A DNA stretch of 64,000 bases, taken from Cyanobacteria bacterium SBLK. Its GTDB lineage: Bacteria > Cyanobacteriota > Cyanobacteriia > Cyanobacteriales > Spirulinaceae. Positions 9,379 through 18,066 of this stretch are shown here, in pieces; positions within the stretch are counted from its first letter, which is position 1; each line of letters starts with the position of its first letter. A program made the position numbers and the translations under genes. The notes below the pieces were generated by a model, which was given only the letters and a program-made list of their open reading frames with translations, did no database searches and was not told the origin of the DNA. The stretch lies in contig JAGHZQ010000029.1 of NCBI GenBank assembly GCA_017746715.1, positions 1 to 64,000 on the forward strand, read 5' to 3'.

Positions 9379-10317
9379 TTATGGGTTATGGGTTATGGGT
9401 TGTTGGTGACTGGTAACTGATGACTGGTGAGTGAGGGAAAGTTTGGCATTGACAGGATAAAAGGGTTGATGCAAGCCGATTAATTGGGCGAGAGTTTTCT
9501 TTAACTGCAAGCGGGAAACGATCGCATCGACAAATCCGTGTTGCAATAAATATTCGGAGGTTTGGAAATCATCAGGGAGTTTTTCTCGCAAGGTTTGTTC
9601 GATCACCCGCCGTCCGGCAAATCCGATCGCTGCGTTGGGTTCTGCTAAAATAACATCGCCCAACATGGCAAAACTGGCTGTCACGCCTCCCATGGTGGGA
9701 TGAGTTAAGACGGGAACATACAACAATCTCGCACGACGATGGCGTTCTAGGGCACCAGATATTTTCGCCATCTGCATTAAACTCAACATGCCTTCTTGCA
9801 TTCTCGCGCCGCCTGATGCACAAACAATAATAACTGTCAATCCCTCATTCGTCCCATATTCAATTAAACGACAGAGTTTTTCCCCGACGACGGAACCCAT
9901 ACTGCCCCCCATAAAGCGAAAATCCATGACCCCGAGGGCAACAGGCAAGCCGTCAAGGAGTCCGGTTCCAGTTTGTACCGCGTCTTGTAATTGAGTTTTG
10001 GCTTGATAATCTCGCAGGCGATCTTTGTAGGGTTTGCGATCGCGAAAGTTGAGGGGATCGAGGGGTTGAATCTCTTCATTTAAAGGTTTCCATGTTTTGG
10101 TATCGATCAATTGGCGAATGCGTTCGTCGCTGTCTACTCTCATATGATGACTGCATTCGGAACAAACCATGAGATTGCCCCGTAAATCTTTGGTATATGT
10201 TAAAACTCCGCAATTGGGGCATTTTGTCCACAATCCATCGGCAATTTCTCGTTCTTGGTGTTGTCGATCTGCAATTTCGGATTTTTCCCGATTGGCAAAC
10301 CAGTCTAATAACGACAT
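9379..10317 (-). CDS. accD: Acetyl-CoA carboxylase carboxyltransferase beta subunit
   Basis: A 312-residue AccD, which with AccA transfers CO2 from biotin to acetyl-CoA in the first step of fatty-acid synthesis. The N-terminal C4 zinc finger is seen as CPNCG and CSECSHH. The carboxyltransferase core includes [21 protein letters not shown] and [12 protein letters not shown]. The last ~18 residues (Ser/His/Gln/Thr-rich) are encoded by heptamer repeats and are not part of the usual family end. Confidence 0.96.
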   Translation of the reverse strand: MSLLDWFANREKSEIADRQHQEREIADGLWTKCPNCGVLTYTKDLRGNLMVCSECSHHMRVDSDERIRQLIDTKTWKPLNEEIQPLDPLNFRDRKPYKDRLRDYQAKTQLQDAVQTGTGLLDGLPVALGVMDFRFMGGSMGSVVGEKLCRLIEYGTNEGLTVIIVCASGGARMQEGMLSLMQMAKISGALERHRRARLLYVPVLTHPTMGGVTASFAMLGDVILAEPNAAIGFAGRRVIEQTLREKLPDDFQTSEYLLQHGFVDAIVSRLQLKKTLAQLIGLHQPFYPVNAKLSLTHQSSVTSHQQPITHNP

Positions 10318-10355
10318 AATCTAATTAAAAATTTTTATCTTTTGTTTTGAAACGA

Positions 10356-10580
10356 TTACTCGGGTTCGAGTTCTTCTTCCTTGGGACTCAATAACAGCAA
10401 TGCCGTCCATTGGTCTTGGGGAAGCACTTGGATGGCAGCTTGTCCGGAGAGAAAACAACCGCTTGCCCCTACATTAACGATGCGACAAGGGATGTCATAA
10501 CTAACAAGGATTTGCTGCATGAGTTCGGCTTCCCAGCGCGTACTGGTGGTTCTCAAGGTAATCCAAGATACAGAATTCAT
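10356..10580 (-). CDS. DUF2007-like putative signal-transducing protein
   Basis: A 74-residue protein resembling the DUF2007 family: WITLRTTSTRWEAELMQQILVS followed by IPCRIVN and a C-terminal acidic tail. Family members are small PII-like-fold proteins of unknown function. It lies 38 bases upstream of accD on the same strand and may share its transcript. Confidence 0.65.
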   Translation of the reverse strand: MNSVSWITLRTTSTRWEAELMQQILVSYDIPCRIVNVGASGCFLSGQAAIQVLPQDQWTALLLLSPKEEELEPE

Positions 10581-10676
10581 CTTATCATCGAGTGAACTAC
10601 TGCTATCAAATCAAAGATTATGATAGCGGCTTCTCTCTTCGCTGGGGATTGCGCTAGAGGAAAGAAACCGCCGCCG

Positions 10677-10910
10677 GTGCAACGGATCGACATCAACGAT
10701 CTCGGCGAATAGCTGGAATATCGACCGCCGAAGACAAATTGCTTTCTCGATCGGAGCAGTTGCGAGAGCATATTGCCAAAGAGCGAGACCGTCCGTATTT
10801 TGTCGATCGATGGAAAGCGCGATCGCCCGACAAGAAAATTGCCAAATACGATCTCTTCAAAGATTCAATTCGACTTCAAAGAAGTTATTGATACTTTGAA
10901 AAAAGTTTGA
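10677..10910 (+). pseudogene. Frameshifted remnant of a small gene
   Basis: Three consecutive reading frames give one plausible protein: VQRIDINDLGE (from 10677), then TAEDKLLSRSEQLREHIAKE...YFVDRWKARSPDKKIAKYDL, then FDFKEVIDTLKKV ending at TGA 10908-10910. Codon-like composition and HIP1 content match neighbouring genes, but each frame is closed by stops. I do not recognise the family. The rest of the 10581-11026 gap shows nothing else. Confidence 0.35.
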
Positions 10911-11026
10911 GGTTGACATTGTAACTTTTTGCACTTGCCCGCTACAATTAAGTAGAAGTGAGTAATGTTGAAAAACGCAGGATTGGTAACTCCCTGAAAG
11001 ACTTATAATTAAACCATTTTTATTAA

Positions 11027-11099
11027 CGAGCGTGGAGAGAGTCGAACTCCCGACACCCAGAACCGGAATCTGGTGCTCTATCCACTGAGCTACACGCCC
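11027..11099 (-). tRNA. tRNA-Arg (CCG)
   Basis: A full 73-base cloverleaf on the minus strand. Acceptor GGGCGTG pairs with CACGCTC (one G-U), the anticodon loop is TTCCGGT with anticodon CCG reading CGG, and the T-arm contains GTTCGACTC. Discriminator G. CCA is not encoded. Confidence 0.95.
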
Positions 11100-11170
11100 T
11101 TACATTGAGTTAATATAGCATAAAATAGAGGCGCATGGGGATTGCGCCTCAAAATGGATTTGACTTGGAT

Positions 11171-11770
11171 TCAAGCGCGATCGCGATCGGCCTGATTTAA
11201 GGCTTGGGTTAGTGCATAATTGGCGATTTTCAACGTATACCGCGCTCGCTCGACCTCGGAAAGTTCCTCCCACGGTTTCACCTCTGATTCCTCAAAATTC
11301 GTCCCGCGCATGGCATAAGCAAGGGGACGCGCAAATACTTGTAAATCTTCATCCGTCCACTCGGATAGCAGGGGTTTGACGCATTCAACCAAGCGATCGA
11401 TGGGAGATAAACCCGCATCGGTTAACTCTTGTACTCTTGCCGAAATCGCGTTCAACCAATCGGTCGGGACGCGATCGCCAAACTTTGCTTGCAGAGACGA
11501 CAATAACCCCACAGTGGGAGTCGGGAACTTTTCCCAACAGCGATCGAGTCCGGCAAAGAAATCTTGCGATCGCGTCAAAATCTCTTCTGACTCCAAGCGA
11601 TCGCCCAAATTAAAATGACCTTCAATTGCGCTTAAATAGTTATCTGTTGAGGGGTCTGCCGGATTCCAAGGAAAAAGGGTTTCCTCAGATAAAATTGCCT
11701 CTAAGAATTCCCCTTGAATTTGTGCGAATTGTTCTTCGCGCCCGAGACTGTTTGTATTGCGATCGTTCAC
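11171..11770 (-). CDS. Conserved hypothetical protein
   Basis: A 199-residue, acidic, mostly helical soluble protein that I do not recognise. It has no signal peptide or membrane helix. Recognisable stretches are FPWNPADPSTDNYLSAIE near residue 33 and LQVFARPLAYAMRG near residue 143, which look like a conserved cyanobacterial family. It stands alone between tRNA-Arg and the HU gene. Confidence 0.7.
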   Translation of the reverse strand: MNDRNTNSLGREEQFAQIQGEFLEAILSEETLFPWNPADPSTDNYLSAIEGHFNLGDRLESEEILTRSQDFFAGLDRCWEKFPTPTVGLLSSLQAKFGDRVPTDWLNAISARVQELTDAGLSPIDRLVECVKPLLSEWTDEDLQVFARPLAYAMRGTNFEESEVKPWEELSEVERARYTLKIANYALTQALNQADRDRA

Positions 11771-11895
11771 GATCTTCCTCCTGTCGTTGTTGCTTGCACC
11801 TGATGGATTGCTGGAGGTATCTACACGCTCCCCCGATGACGTTCCGCAGCAGTTTCTAAATTAGACATCAATGACATAAGCTCAAAATAGCGATC

Positions 11896-11912
11896 GCCCC
11901 TCGATAAGGGGC
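11896..11912 (-). terminator. Possible terminator of the HU gene
   Basis: On the minus strand GCCCCT/AGGGGC forms a 6-bp stem with a five-base loop, followed by a short T-containing stretch, about 55 bases after the HU stop. The T-tract is weak. Confidence 0.4.
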
Positions 11913-11966
11913 ATTTATCGGCGTTTGGCGATCGCCGGTCGTTACCGGGATCGAGAAAATCAAGGA

Positions 11967-12257
11967 TTATTCCTCGGATTTCTTGCTGGCAACTTTCTCT
12001 TTAAAGAGTTTTCCGGGGCTAAAAGCAGGCACTGTGGTCGCGGGGATAATAATCTCGGCACCGGTTTGAGGATTGCGTCCGGTGCGCTCTTTTCTATCCC
12101 TACCTTCAAATGTCCCAAATCCTACGAGAGTGACCTTTTCTCCATCAGCGACCGTTTCCATAATCGTTTCAATGGTTGCGGTCAATACCTTATCAGCCTC
12201 TTTTTTAGTCGTGGTTGCTTTGTCGGAAATAGCACTGACTAATTGTTCTTTATTCAT
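11967..12257 (-). CDS. hup: HU family DNA-binding protein
   Basis: A 96-residue nucleoid protein. The family signature is clear: MNKEQLVSAIS, VTLVGFGTFE, RTGRNPQTG and AFSPGKLFKEKV. The dimer bends and compacts DNA. The C-terminal SKKSEE tail is slightly longer than in E. coli HU. Single gene with its own upstream region. Confidence 0.96.
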   Translation of the reverse strand: MNKEQLVSAISDKATTTKKEADKVLTATIETIMETVADGEKVTLVGFGTFEGRDRKERTGRNPQTGAEIIIPATTVPAFSPGKLFKEKVASKKSEE

Positions 12258-12323
12258 AGTTGCTCGATCGCGAAAGGTGTTTGAATCTGGACTAGTAGCC
12301 TATTGTATAGGACGAAAGCGTTA

Positions 12324-13112
12324 TCAGTTGGAGATTTGAGATAAATTTTGGCTTTTTTGAGCGATCCCGTACAATTGGCAAATATCTAGGGCTGTCAGGG
12401 TTTTACCGTAATAGGGGGTTATATCTATTCCTTCTCTCCCTCGAGCGCAGGCTTGAAAATATTGCTGTAGCTTGATTTTAGGGTATTTCGTTAGTTGTTG
12501 GATCTCATCGAGAGATCGACCTTGGCGGTGTAAGGCAAGGACAAGGTAAATTTTTCCTTTAGAAATTTTTTGCGGCGCGGTTAAATAACGGTAGGGTTGC
12601 AGCAGATAGGCGGGCATATCGGAATGCGATCGCACCCGTTTGAGGGAAAGACCGATCCGTGCGGTGGCAAATACGGAACGTTCTGGCATCTCTGCGGGTT
12701 GAAGAAAAAGGGGTAAATTTCGATCGCGAACGTTGCGATCGCCAATCGCTGCATCGAGTTCGGCAACAGTTTCATAATTCGTGCGTTGCAAAATATAGTT
12801 AACGCAATTACAAGAACCGTTAACAATGTTGCCGTCGGGTTGTTCGAGGGAACGCAATAAAATTCCTCCATAAGCGCGATCGTCGCCAAAAGTCAGATCG
12901 ACCCCTTTAAATGTTCCTCCCCGATAACTCTGACCCCGACGATGAAAATACCAGCGATTCTCCGTTCGTTGCAGGGGATGGCAATGAGTAAAAGGATCCG
13001 GGTGTTCGGCATTGTGATAATAAAATTCAATTTCAACGATGCGATGATTTTCTCCCGCGATCGCGAGATGAGTTTGGTTGAGAATTTGCTGGGCGATCGC
13101 TTCAAAATTCAT
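12324..13112 (-). CDS. Conserved hypothetical protein (unrecognised family)
   Basis: A 262-residue soluble protein. A His/aromatic-rich N-terminal block (EIEFYYHNAEHPDPFTHCHP, WYFHRRG, YRGGTFKGVDLTFGD) looks catalytic or DNA/metal-binding and resembles an uncharacterised family I recall in both bacteria and fungi. The second half is basic (LSLKRVRSH, AYLLQPYRYLT) with a helical end. No pathway context: neighbours are HU and the maturation protease. Function not assignable. Confidence 0.7.
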   Translation of the reverse strand: MNFEAIAQQILNQTHLAIAGENHRIVEIEFYYHNAEHPDPFTHCHPLQRTENRWYFHRRGQSYRGGTFKGVDLTFGDDRAYGGILLRSLEQPDGNIVNGSCNCVNYILQRTNYETVAELDAAIGDRNVRDRNLPLFLQPAEMPERSVFATARIGLSLKRVRSHSDMPAYLLQPYRYLTAPQKISKGKIYLVLALHRQGRSLDEIQQLTKYPKIKLQQYFQACARGREGIDITPYYGKTLTALDICQLYGIAQKSQNLSQISN

Positions 13113-13114
13113 TT

Positions 13115-13168
13115 TGTTATTGGTTCTTGGTTGTTGGTTGTTGGTTATTGGTTATTGGTTGCTCGTTA
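13115..13168. repeat. TTGGTTA/TTGGTTG heptamer-type repeat array
   Basis: Tandem degenerate heptamers (TTGGTTG, TTGGTTA) cover the end of the maturation protease gene and the gap to the next gene. This matches the short tandemly repeated sequences described in cyanobacteria. A related array lies at 14330-14352, inside the next upstream gene. Confidence 0.75.
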
Positions 13169-13602
13169 CCTATTATTTCTTCTATCTTTTTCAGGGCAAT
13201 TTTGATTCCTTGCTCTGTAATCGGGGAAAATTTCTCGCCAAACTCGAAGTTAACCGCAGGAATGAGAATCCAATAGGCTTTTGGTGCTGCGTGATAAAGT
13301 TCTTTGGCTAAAGAGAGAAGATATTGAGGCGTGCTGTTATGACCTAATGAAGAAGCAATCGCGAGGGGTTCTAACAATTGCACTTGCACTCGGGCGGGTG
13401 TTGCTGAAGTTACGGGAGTTGCATCGATAAAAATGGCGATATCGGCTCGGGAAATCTCGTCGGCAAGTTCTGGAGTTAGTTGATGAAGAGGAAGCGATCG
13501 CACGTCTTTACGATGCCAGTTCGCTACGAGTTCTGCCACTTTTTGCCCCGCTCCGTCATCGCTTCGCAAAGGGTTGCCATAGCCGATCGCCAAATAAGTC
13601 AT
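13117..13602 (-). CDS. Hydrogenase maturation protease-like peptidase (HoxW/HyaD family)
   Basis: A 161-residue protein starting MTYLAIGYGNPLRSDDGAG, the diagnostic nickel-binding start of [NiFe]-hydrogenase maturation proteases, which clip the large-subunit C-terminus after nickel insertion. A second conserved Asp is in IFIDATPV. A longer in-frame start upstream exists but overlaps the neighbouring gene, so 13602 is preferred. No hydrogenase structural genes are in the window. The C-terminal NEQPITNNQQPTTKNQ is repeat-encoded. Confidence 0.82.
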   Translation of the reverse strand: MTYLAIGYGNPLRSDDGAGQKVAELVANWHRKDVRSLPLHQLTPELADEISRADIAIFIDATPVTSATPARVQVQLLEPLAIASSLGHNSTPQYLLSLAKELYHAAPKAYWILIPAVNFEFGEKFSPITEQGIKIALKKIEEIIGNEQPITNNQQPTTKNQ

Positions 13603-13604
13603 TA

Positions 13605-14402
13605 TTATAATCGTAATCTTCTTAAAATTCCAACAATAATTTTTTTCAATTGATAGTTTTGAGATAATCCACCTGAAAGCATTTGTTTGAGTAAAAAACG
13701 CCAAATCTGACTCATGAAAAATTTCAAAAAGTAGCGAAAGATAATTTGGATTACCCAAGATGATAAGCTCATACCTATAAAAGTCAATAAATCTAACCGA
13801 TTTTGCACCCAAAATTGAATCAAATACGGTATAATTGTAGAAAGAGACAATGACCAAGAAAGAAAGCCCAACAATAATTTTCCCTCCAACTGCAATCTTC
13901 CCAATAATTGCGCGATCAACCAATAATGAGCGGCAGTTAGAGCAATGGCGAGTTCGGGTTGTTCTAAATAGCGGCGATCGACTTGATACAAAATATCCCC
14001 ATCCAAAGAAATCAAACTCCGCACGACGGTTTCTTCTGCTTTGCTCGTATTCTCTAGATAATGGGTCGAGACATCAATCCCACAATGCAAGGCACTATAT
14101 TCATCAAACAAAAGATAATAGCGCAAATCTGCCAGAAATTTAGGTTTAATAAAAAGAGAGCGACCTTGCAATCGCGCTTGCTGAATTTGTTCTAAAACCT
14201 CCTCATTTAGATGAAAGCGAATGCCATGATAAACAACCCGGCGATCGGGTTTGCGTTCCTTCAAAAAGCGAATATATTGTTCTAAATGGAGTTGTTGTTT
14301 GCCTGCCCCGAGCAACGTCGAAGTGTTATTTGTTATTTGTTGTTGGTTGCTTGCCTCGAGCAACGTCGTCGAGGTATTGGTCGATAATGTTACATTTTTC
14401 AC
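13605..14402 (-). CDS. Hypothetical membrane protein
   Basis: A 265-residue protein. The first ~40 residues are low-complexity Asn/Thr/Gln and repeat-encoded. Residues 50-150 form a soluble domain containing RFLKERKPDRRVVYHG. The C-terminal ~100 residues have two or three hydrophobic segments (around 170-205 and 212-245). Its stop is 2 bases before the maturation protease start, so the two are probably cotranscribed. Family not recognised. Confidence 0.6.
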   Translation of the reverse strand: MKNVTLSTNTSTTLLEASNQQQITNNTSTLLGAGKQQLHLEQYIRFLKERKPDRRVVYHGIRFHLNEEVLEQIQQARLQGRSLFIKPKFLADLRYYLLFDEYSALHCGIDVSTHYLENTSKAEETVVRSLISLDGDILYQVDRRYLEQPELAIALTAAHYWLIAQLLGRLQLEGKLLLGFLSWSLSLSTIIPYLIQFWVQNRLDLLTFIGMSLSSWVIQIIFRYFLKFFMSQIWRFLLKQMLSGGLSQNYQLKKIIVGILRRLRL

Positions 14403-14432
14403 TGTTCGCTAATAACTGATAACTGAAATTGT

Positions 14433-15332
14433 TTATCGACGCAGAAAATCAAAAAATCCACCTTCGCGTCGTTCGACAGCTTGCTGGACTAAATTTAGGA
14501 AGAATTGGAAAAGTCCCCGCCATTGTTTTTCTCCAGAATCAACACTCTGTTGGTGGAGTTGTAAAATTAATTCTCTTTGGGGATGATCGAGAATTTCCTT
14601 CGCATAGCGATTGATCATATCTCCATCTAATTGCACGATAGTTTGAGCGTAAATCATATCCATATTCATAGAATCGTGCAAATCTTCACGAGCGCGATCG
14701 GGATTGATGGCTTTAAGACGTTCGACTTGACGCTTTCGATTATCCAAACAGGCTTTTAATTCTCCCGTTTTTCGCAAAGCTCTCAAAAAACGACCATTGG
14801 CCAGTAATTTCTGCACTCGCAGAACTTCGGATTTGCCCAACTGGTTGTATTCGGGTGGGTGGGGGTTGGGAAGAGGAATACTTTCGGGGGATTGACTCAG
14901 CAATTCTAACATGCGCTCGTCATACAGAGAAGATGACGGTTCCGAAGCAATCAACGCATACTCAAATGCTAATTTACTGCGTAATGATAAATAGCGAGGG
15001 CGTTCGCTGTCGGGAATATTACGGCGACGGAGATCGGCATCATTGATATCATAAATACTGCGATAGGTTTGCCAAGGAACGAATTTATCTCCCGTAATGC
15101 GATCGACCACCATTGTATTCACTTCTAAAGCCGTAATATCAACTAAAACTTCACCAATGGAACGAGTAAAATTTTGAAAAATTTCCCCCGTTTTTGCTCC
15201 CGCGTTAATTGTGGTTTTGTCTGCTTTTTCGATCGCTTTGGCATCTCCCGCTTCTCGCTGTAAGTTTTGCCGCTCTCGAGGCGGATTTTGACGAGTTCTA
15301 GAATTATAGGAGCGTTGTGGTTTCTCAAACAT
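14433..15332 (-). CDS. Conserved hypothetical protein
   Basis: A 299-residue protein that I do not recognise. The N-terminal 40 residues are basic and disordered (Arg/Gln/Asn). A helical body follows (VDITALEVNTMVVDRITGD, then RYLSLRSKLAFEYALIASEP), ending in GGFFDFLRR. No signal peptide. It lies just downstream of the large acidic protein on the same strand, so a shared transcript is possible. Confidence 0.65.
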   Translation of the reverse strand: MFEKPQRSYNSRTRQNPPRERQNLQREAGDAKAIEKADKTTINAGAKTGEIFQNFTRSIGEVLVDITALEVNTMVVDRITGDKFVPWQTYRSIYDINDADLRRRNIPDSERPRYLSLRSKLAFEYALIASEPSSSLYDERMLELLSQSPESIPLPNPHPPEYNQLGKSEVLRVQKLLANGRFLRALRKTGELKACLDNRKRQVERLKAINPDRAREDLHDSMNMDMIYAQTIVQLDGDMINRYAKEILDHPQRELILQLHQQSVDSGEKQWRGLFQFFLNLVQQAVERREGGFFDFLRR

Positions 15333-15365
15333 GATTTTGCCTGAATATTGTGATGAATAATAAAT

Positions 15366-17459
15366 TTAGCTATTGTGTTGGCGCTCTGGTTTAACTTCTA
15401 CCTCCAGCAAACTTGAAGGCATATCTGCTTCGTCGGATAAAGAAATATCAAAATTAAATTCATCTCCGAATAATTCTTCATCCCAAGCGCGATCGAGTTC
15501 GCTTTCGGAAAACTCGGCAATTTCTTCATCAATTAATTCGGGAGGGTCGTCTAAGATTTCATCAATGCTTGCCGTGGCGACAGTCTCCTCGAGAAGCGGG
15601 TCTTGCCACGATGCTCCCTCGGGCTTGGGATAGGGCTCGAGTTCTTCAATGGCAAACTCCTCCCAATCTTCTTCTACGATAGAGGTGTAGCTCTCGCTAT
15701 CCGACTGGGACGTTGCAAAAGGATCGAGTTCTGAGGAAGTATCCCAACTTTCTTCGAGAGCGATCGCCTCTTCGAGAGAGCGTTCTGTCATGGGTTCGGT
15801 TAATGGCGCGTCGCGATCGCTTTCCTCGTCAATTGTAAAGGGATCGAGATCCGGTTCGCTTGAGCTGTCCGTCTCTTGCTGAGAGGCAGGGGGAGAGGCA
15901 TCGGTTCCGGATAAATCTTGTTCGACAAATTTAACAAAATCTCCCCAATCTTCCTCCTCGTCTTCTTCTTCCGCGACTTTATTGTTTTCTAGCGTGTTGT
16001 TTTCTAGCGTGTTGTTTTCTAGCTCGCGATCGTCTTCATCGAGGGACAATGCCTCGAGGCTTGACCTTTCAGGTTCGGAGACATCCCAAGGATTATCGAT
16101 TTCTGCAAATGACGCGGCATCTTCCTCTGATTCGAATTGGCTTTCTGAAGTTAACTCCGAAGCTAACGCATTTAAGTTGACTTCGCTGGTTGCCATTGGC
16201 GTTAACTCTTCAATTTCCAAAGACTGCAAATCCGAGGTCACTTCTCGATCTTGAAAATCGTCACTTTCCATTTCCCCCGATGAAAATTCCCAATCTTCCA
16301 AATCCAACTCTTCTTCGGACTCGGATAAAGCGTCAAGATTTTCAATTTGAAAAATATCGGGTTCGGATGTTTCCGGAATTTCCTCGGTGGAAGGAACGAT
16401 CGGTTCGCTAAGGTGAAGGTTGGAAGAACGATCCCAACCTTCAATTTCCAATTGTTCGGCAGGAGTGGAGATATCCGAGTGTTCTATTCCAGGGGTGGAA
16501 GAACTCAATTCAGGTAATTCTTCTTCAATCCAATCATCGCTGCTAAAGAGGGTATCGATGAAGGCTTCGGTTTGATTGTCTGCGGCTTCTGAATCTTGAA
16601 TATCTTGGAGATCTCGGGCGGTTTCTTCGGCTTCAAAGAATGATTCTGGGGGTGAGTCGCTTGGGGTATCATCGACATTTGCGGGAGAGGGAGATGTTTC
16701 TTCCTCAAGCCAATGGTCGGAAATATCTAGATTTTCATTTTCGCGATCGCTCGCTTCTTCGGAAAGGGAAATAGTAGCAGAAGATTCTTCTTCTGCAAAA
16801 AGAGGAGGTAACGCTTCCGCTTCAGTTTCGCTTAATTCGGTGTCTGCGGGGGCCAAATCCGATCGCGCCTGCTGGAATTCTTCGTCAGCGAGGGCAAGGT
16901 TGTCTAAAACGCCGTCGCTAAAGGGTTCTGCTGCGGTTTCCGAGGTCTCTGCGTCAAAAGAATTTTCTGAGAATCGATGCTCCTCCGTCGTCGATTCTAT
17001 TTCCGCAAGGGGTTCTGTTTCGGCTTCCTCTAGAGCGATCGCGGCTGGGGTAGAGTCTGACGGGGAGGTTTTGAGGGAAGTAACGAGGGAAAAAATTTTT
17101 TGCAGGCTGTGAATATTTTGCTCGATGATTTGCTGGCCTTTATCCACTTGCGTAAAGTGAAATTGCAACAATTCGCGATAAGCATTGTTCTGGAGGAAGC
17201 GATCGCCGATTTCGTGTTCGATATCTCCCTGCATGAGATTGATATTCGTGCGAAGGCGATGTCCCGGTTTTGCCTCATCTACCGACCCTCGGGAAGCAAT
17301 GGTCGATGTTGCCTCTCGGGGGGGTGCATCGGCATCGAAATCCGATGAAGATACCCAAGTGGTGATTTTCAACTCGACGGCTTCCGCGAGCGCCAGGGTA
17401 AAGGCTTCTTGGATTTTCCCGGCTTGAAGAGCTTCTCTAAATTCTTGACTTGACGGCAT
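15366..17459 (-). CDS. Large acidic protein with an N-terminal domain shared with its neighbour
   Basis: A 697-residue protein. Residues 1-130 form a folded domain (ALAEAVELKITTWVSS, PGHRLRTNINLMQGDIEHEIGD, then a helix) that is clearly paralogous to the gene at 17538-17960. Residues 140-690 are extremely rich in Glu, Asp and Ser with few basic residues, and are probably disordered. A 15-bp tandem repeat (15985-16029) encodes NTLEN units. Function unknown. The start is supported by a GGGAAAG ribosome site. Confidence 0.75.
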   Translation of the reverse strand: MPSSQEFREALQAGKIQEAFTLALAEAVELKITTWVSSSDFDADAPPREATSTIASRGSVDEAKPGHRLRTNINLMQGDIEHEIGDRFLQNNAYRELLQFHFTQVDKGQQIIEQNIHSLQKIFSLVTSLKTSPSDSTPAAIALEEAETEPLAEIESTTEEHRFSENSFDAETSETAAEPFSDGVLDNLALADEEFQQARSDLAPADTELSETEAEALPPLFAEEESSATISLSEEASDRENENLDISDHWLEEETSPSPANVDDTPSDSPPESFFEAEETARDLQDIQDSEAADNQTEAFIDTLFSSDDWIEEELPELSSSTPGIEHSDISTPAEQLEIEGWDRSSNLHLSEPIVPSTEEIPETSEPDIFQIENLDALSESEEELDLEDWEFSSGEMESDDFQDREVTSDLQSLEIEELTPMATSEVNLNALASELTSESQFESEEDAASFAEIDNPWDVSEPERSSLEALSLDEDDRELENNTLENNTLENNKVAEEEDEEEDWGDFVKFVEQDLSGTDASPPASQQETDSSSEPDLDPFTIDEESDRDAPLTEPMTERSLEEAIALEESWDTSSELDPFATSQSDSESYTSIVEEDWEEFAIEELEPYPKPEGASWQDPLLEETVATASIDEILDDPPELIDEEIAEFSESELDRAWDEELFGDEFNFDISLSDEADMPSSLLEVEVKPERQHNS

Positions 17460-17537
17460 GACCTGCTTTCCCTGCTTTGACTTCTAGCATTCGCGTGTTG
17501 GAGGATGCCCCGCGATCGTGCTTGCGGTTTTGGCGGG

Positions 17538-17960
17538 CTATCGGGGTTGATTCTCGTCAGTGGGGGAGAGAATAGGGGGACGAGAGGTTTTGGGCAAACG
17601 AGAGAGGGTACTGGCCAAAATCACAAACATCTGTTGCAAGTTTTCCAAGTTTTGTTGAATGATATGTCGCCCCTCTTTGACTTGTTGGAGATGAAATTCT
17701 CTCAGTTCGGTATAGGGTCCGTCACCGATAAATTCTGCGCCGATTTCGTTATCGATGTCTCCATCGACGAGGTTGATCCGGGTTCTCATGCGATGGCCGG
17801 GTCCTGGGGTCGTATTCGGATCGGCACTTAAATTATTATCTTCATCAGAAGAAACCCAAGTGGTAATTTCCAACTCGATCGCTTCTCCTAATGCTAAGGT
17901 CAGCGCGTCAAAAATATTGCCGGCTTTGAGTTGTTTTCTAAAATCGTCGCTGGCTGTCAT
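17538..17960 (-). CDS. Paralogue of the acidic protein's N-terminal domain
   Basis: A 140-residue protein. Start chosen at ATG 17960 because GGGAAG stands 8 bases before it; an upstream in-frame start would add 25 atypical residues. It aligns along its length with residues 1-130 of the next gene: LALGEAIELEITTWVSSDED, GPGHRMRTRINLVDGDIDNEIG, EFHLQQVKEGRHIIQQNLENL. The tail is Pro/Arg-rich rather than acidic. It is 78 bases upstream of its paralogue on the same strand, suggesting tandem duplication and joint expression. Confidence 0.75.
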   Translation of the reverse strand: MTASDDFRKQLKAGNIFDALTLALGEAIELEITTWVSSDEDNNLSADPNTTPGPGHRMRTRINLVDGDIDNEIGAEFIGDGPYTELREFHLQQVKEGRHIIQQNLENLQQMFVILASTLSRLPKTSRPPILSPTDENQPR

Positions 17961-18066
17961 ACTCAAACTTCCCTTATTGTTAATTGCCTTGAGTTTAGCA
18001 TGAGAGCAGGGGGGCAAATAAATTGTTCCTCCCATTGCCGTTTCTCGGCTCCCGACTGCCTGCTTT

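Noticed and set aside
13117-13923. Longer (268-residue) form of the maturation protease
   Set aside because: The added 107 residues overlap the upstream gene and have no family resemblance; the protein proper begins at MTYLAIGYGNP.
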